A stretch of DNA of 64,000 nt from UBA7672 sp041398245 (GTDB taxonomy: Bacteria > Pseudomonadota > Alphaproteobacteria > Caulobacterales > Hyphomonadaceae): positions 134,177 through 198,176 of the forward strand of contig JAWKVC010000006.1 in the NCBI GenBank assembly GCA_041398245.1, in the 5' to 3' direction. Shown in pieces: positions 63,422 through 64,000 of the stretch. The position numbers and the translations under genes are program-made. Within the stretch, counting starts at the first letter, position 1; each line of letters starts with the position of its first letter. The notes under the pieces are model-generated. The model was not told the DNA's origin. It did no database searches and saw only the letters and a list, made by a program, of their open reading frames with translations.

Positions 63422-63628
63422 CTATTGCCCCGGGATCTGCATGTTCTTCATGGCGTCGTTCATCATCTGACCAACGCACTTCATGCCTTCGTTCATCGCC
63501 TGCTCTTGCGAAGGCTTGATCGAGCCTTCCATCACGCCCTTGCACCATTCGGCGCTGCCGGGAGCGGGGCCGCATGCGGCGGCGAGTACTGCGGTCGCGG
63601 CGATGAGAGAAAGTGTCTTCAGACGCAT
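63422..63628 (-). CDS. Small DUF3012-like lipoprotein
   Basis: A 68-residue protein beginning MRLKTLSLIAATAVLAAACGPAP, a lipoprotein signal. The mature part GSAEWCKGVMEGSIKPSQEQAMNEGMKCVGQMM has the GS-x-WC and later Cys pattern of DUF3012. The longer frame to 63688 is not needed. It is small, envelope-located and of unknown function. Confidence 0.75.
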   Translation of the reverse strand: MRLKTLSLIAATAVLAAACGPAPGSAEWCKGVMEGSIKPSQEQAMNEGMKCVGQMMNDAMKNMQIPGQ

Positions 63629-63721
63629 AGATAGCCCCCTTGATGAACGTCGTTGGGGAGCCTCGCCTTCCACGCCGCCCCCTGTCAACGCAAAAGGTCA
63701 TTCGTCGATATCTCGGACTTG

Positions 63722-64000
63722 CTACAGAGCAGGCCCGCGTCTGATGCCCATCTGGTCGCACAGCGCAGCGATGGCGCGAAGATCATCCCATGCCTTCGCC
63801 TTGTCCGCGGGATTGCGCAGCAGATAGGCCGGATGCAGCATCGGAATGGTTGTGATCGGCGCCAGCCCTTCCTGCTCATAGCTCAGCTTGCGGCCACGCA
63901 GGCGCATGATGCCATCCTCCCGCCCCAGCATGGCGTGCGTGGCGAACTTGCCGACGGTGAGCAGCAGCTTCGGTTGCTTCAGCTCGATCTGGCGCATCAG
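63722..64000 (-). CDS. Uracil-DNA glycosylase (family 4), C-terminal part
   Basis: The frame runs off the right edge of the window, so only about 93 residues of the C-terminus are seen. LKQPKLLLTVGKFATHAMLG and TTIPMLHPAYLLRNPADKAKAWDDL, with the catalytic His motif, match family 4 (Fe-S) uracil-DNA glycosylases. It removes uracil from DNA in base excision repair. The ATG at 63997 is probably internal. Confidence 0.88.
   Translation of the reverse strand: MMRQIELKQPKLLLTVGKFATHAMLGREDGIMRLRGRKLSYEQEGLAPITTIPMLHPAYLLRNPADKAKAWDDLRAIAALCDQMGIRRGPAL

Overview
The window is about 64 kb of GC-rich chromosomal DNA from an alphaproteobacterium, most likely Caulobacterales-like (Hyphomonadaceae or a relative). 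The placement rests on CcrM, the cell-cycle GANTC DNA methyltransferase, with GANTC sites and a CtrA-like half-site in its promoter; an alphaproteobacterial SOS-type operator; a dnaG-rpoD pair; GluQRS; and many exported lipoprotein hydrolases. The taxonomic call is inference; no rRNA or tRNA gene was found. No stretch longer than about 300 bases is empty except the gap 20286-20637, which holds an open Lys/Ala/Pro-rich frame in phase with rpoD.

Layout. 1-12 kb: end of a DUF389 membrane protein, crotonyl-CoA carboxylase/reductase (ccr), D-amino acid aminotransferase, a type B carboxylesterase, ethylmalonyl-CoA mutase (ecm), a quinone-reductase-like flavoprotein, CsaA, MarR and an EamA exporter. 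11.5-18 kb: gluQRS, two exported proteins, an M17 aminopeptidase, MarR and NlpC/P60. 18-23 kb: dnaG-rpoD. 23-32 kb: metY, zinc metallopeptidase, YjbQ, DUF72, VOC, an Rrf2 regulator divergent from an FAD oxidoreductase, MltA, and a HupE-like/anchor pair. 32-45 kb: an XRE plus membrane-protein module, M20 peptidase, etfBA, SDR, TerB, serine hydrolase, NADAR, PduO-type cobalamin adenosyltransferase, twin transmembrane protein, and two tandem methyltransferase-like lipoproteins. 45-55 kb: two secreted paralogues about 7 kb apart, SGNH hydrolase, IspZ, truncated haemoglobin, a transporter, methylsuccinyl-CoA dehydrogenase (mcd) and GST. 55-64 kb: HxlR, MBL hydrolase, ccrM, PA0069-type radical SAM protein, hydrolases, TetR and the end of a uracil-DNA glycosylase.

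The most coherent theme is acetyl-CoA assimilation by the ethylmalonyl-CoA pathway. Three diagnostic enzymes (Ccr, Ecm, Mcd) are here, with the adenosyltransferase that would supply Ecm's B12 cofactor and the ETF that would accept Mcd's electrons. TTGC/GCAA inverted repeats lie upstream of ccr, ecm and mcd, so a shared regulator is a testable idea.

Sequence quality matters. rpoD, which must be functional, contains several small indels; ecm, the M17 aminopeptidase, the HupE-like gene and probably ispZ are also shifted, mostly by single missing bases. These are best read as assembly errors and not as pseudogenes. I did not find a convincing wholly new system. The best leads are the putative EMC regulon, the exported methyltransferase-like pair, the XRE/membrane-protein module and the unusual start of rpoD.
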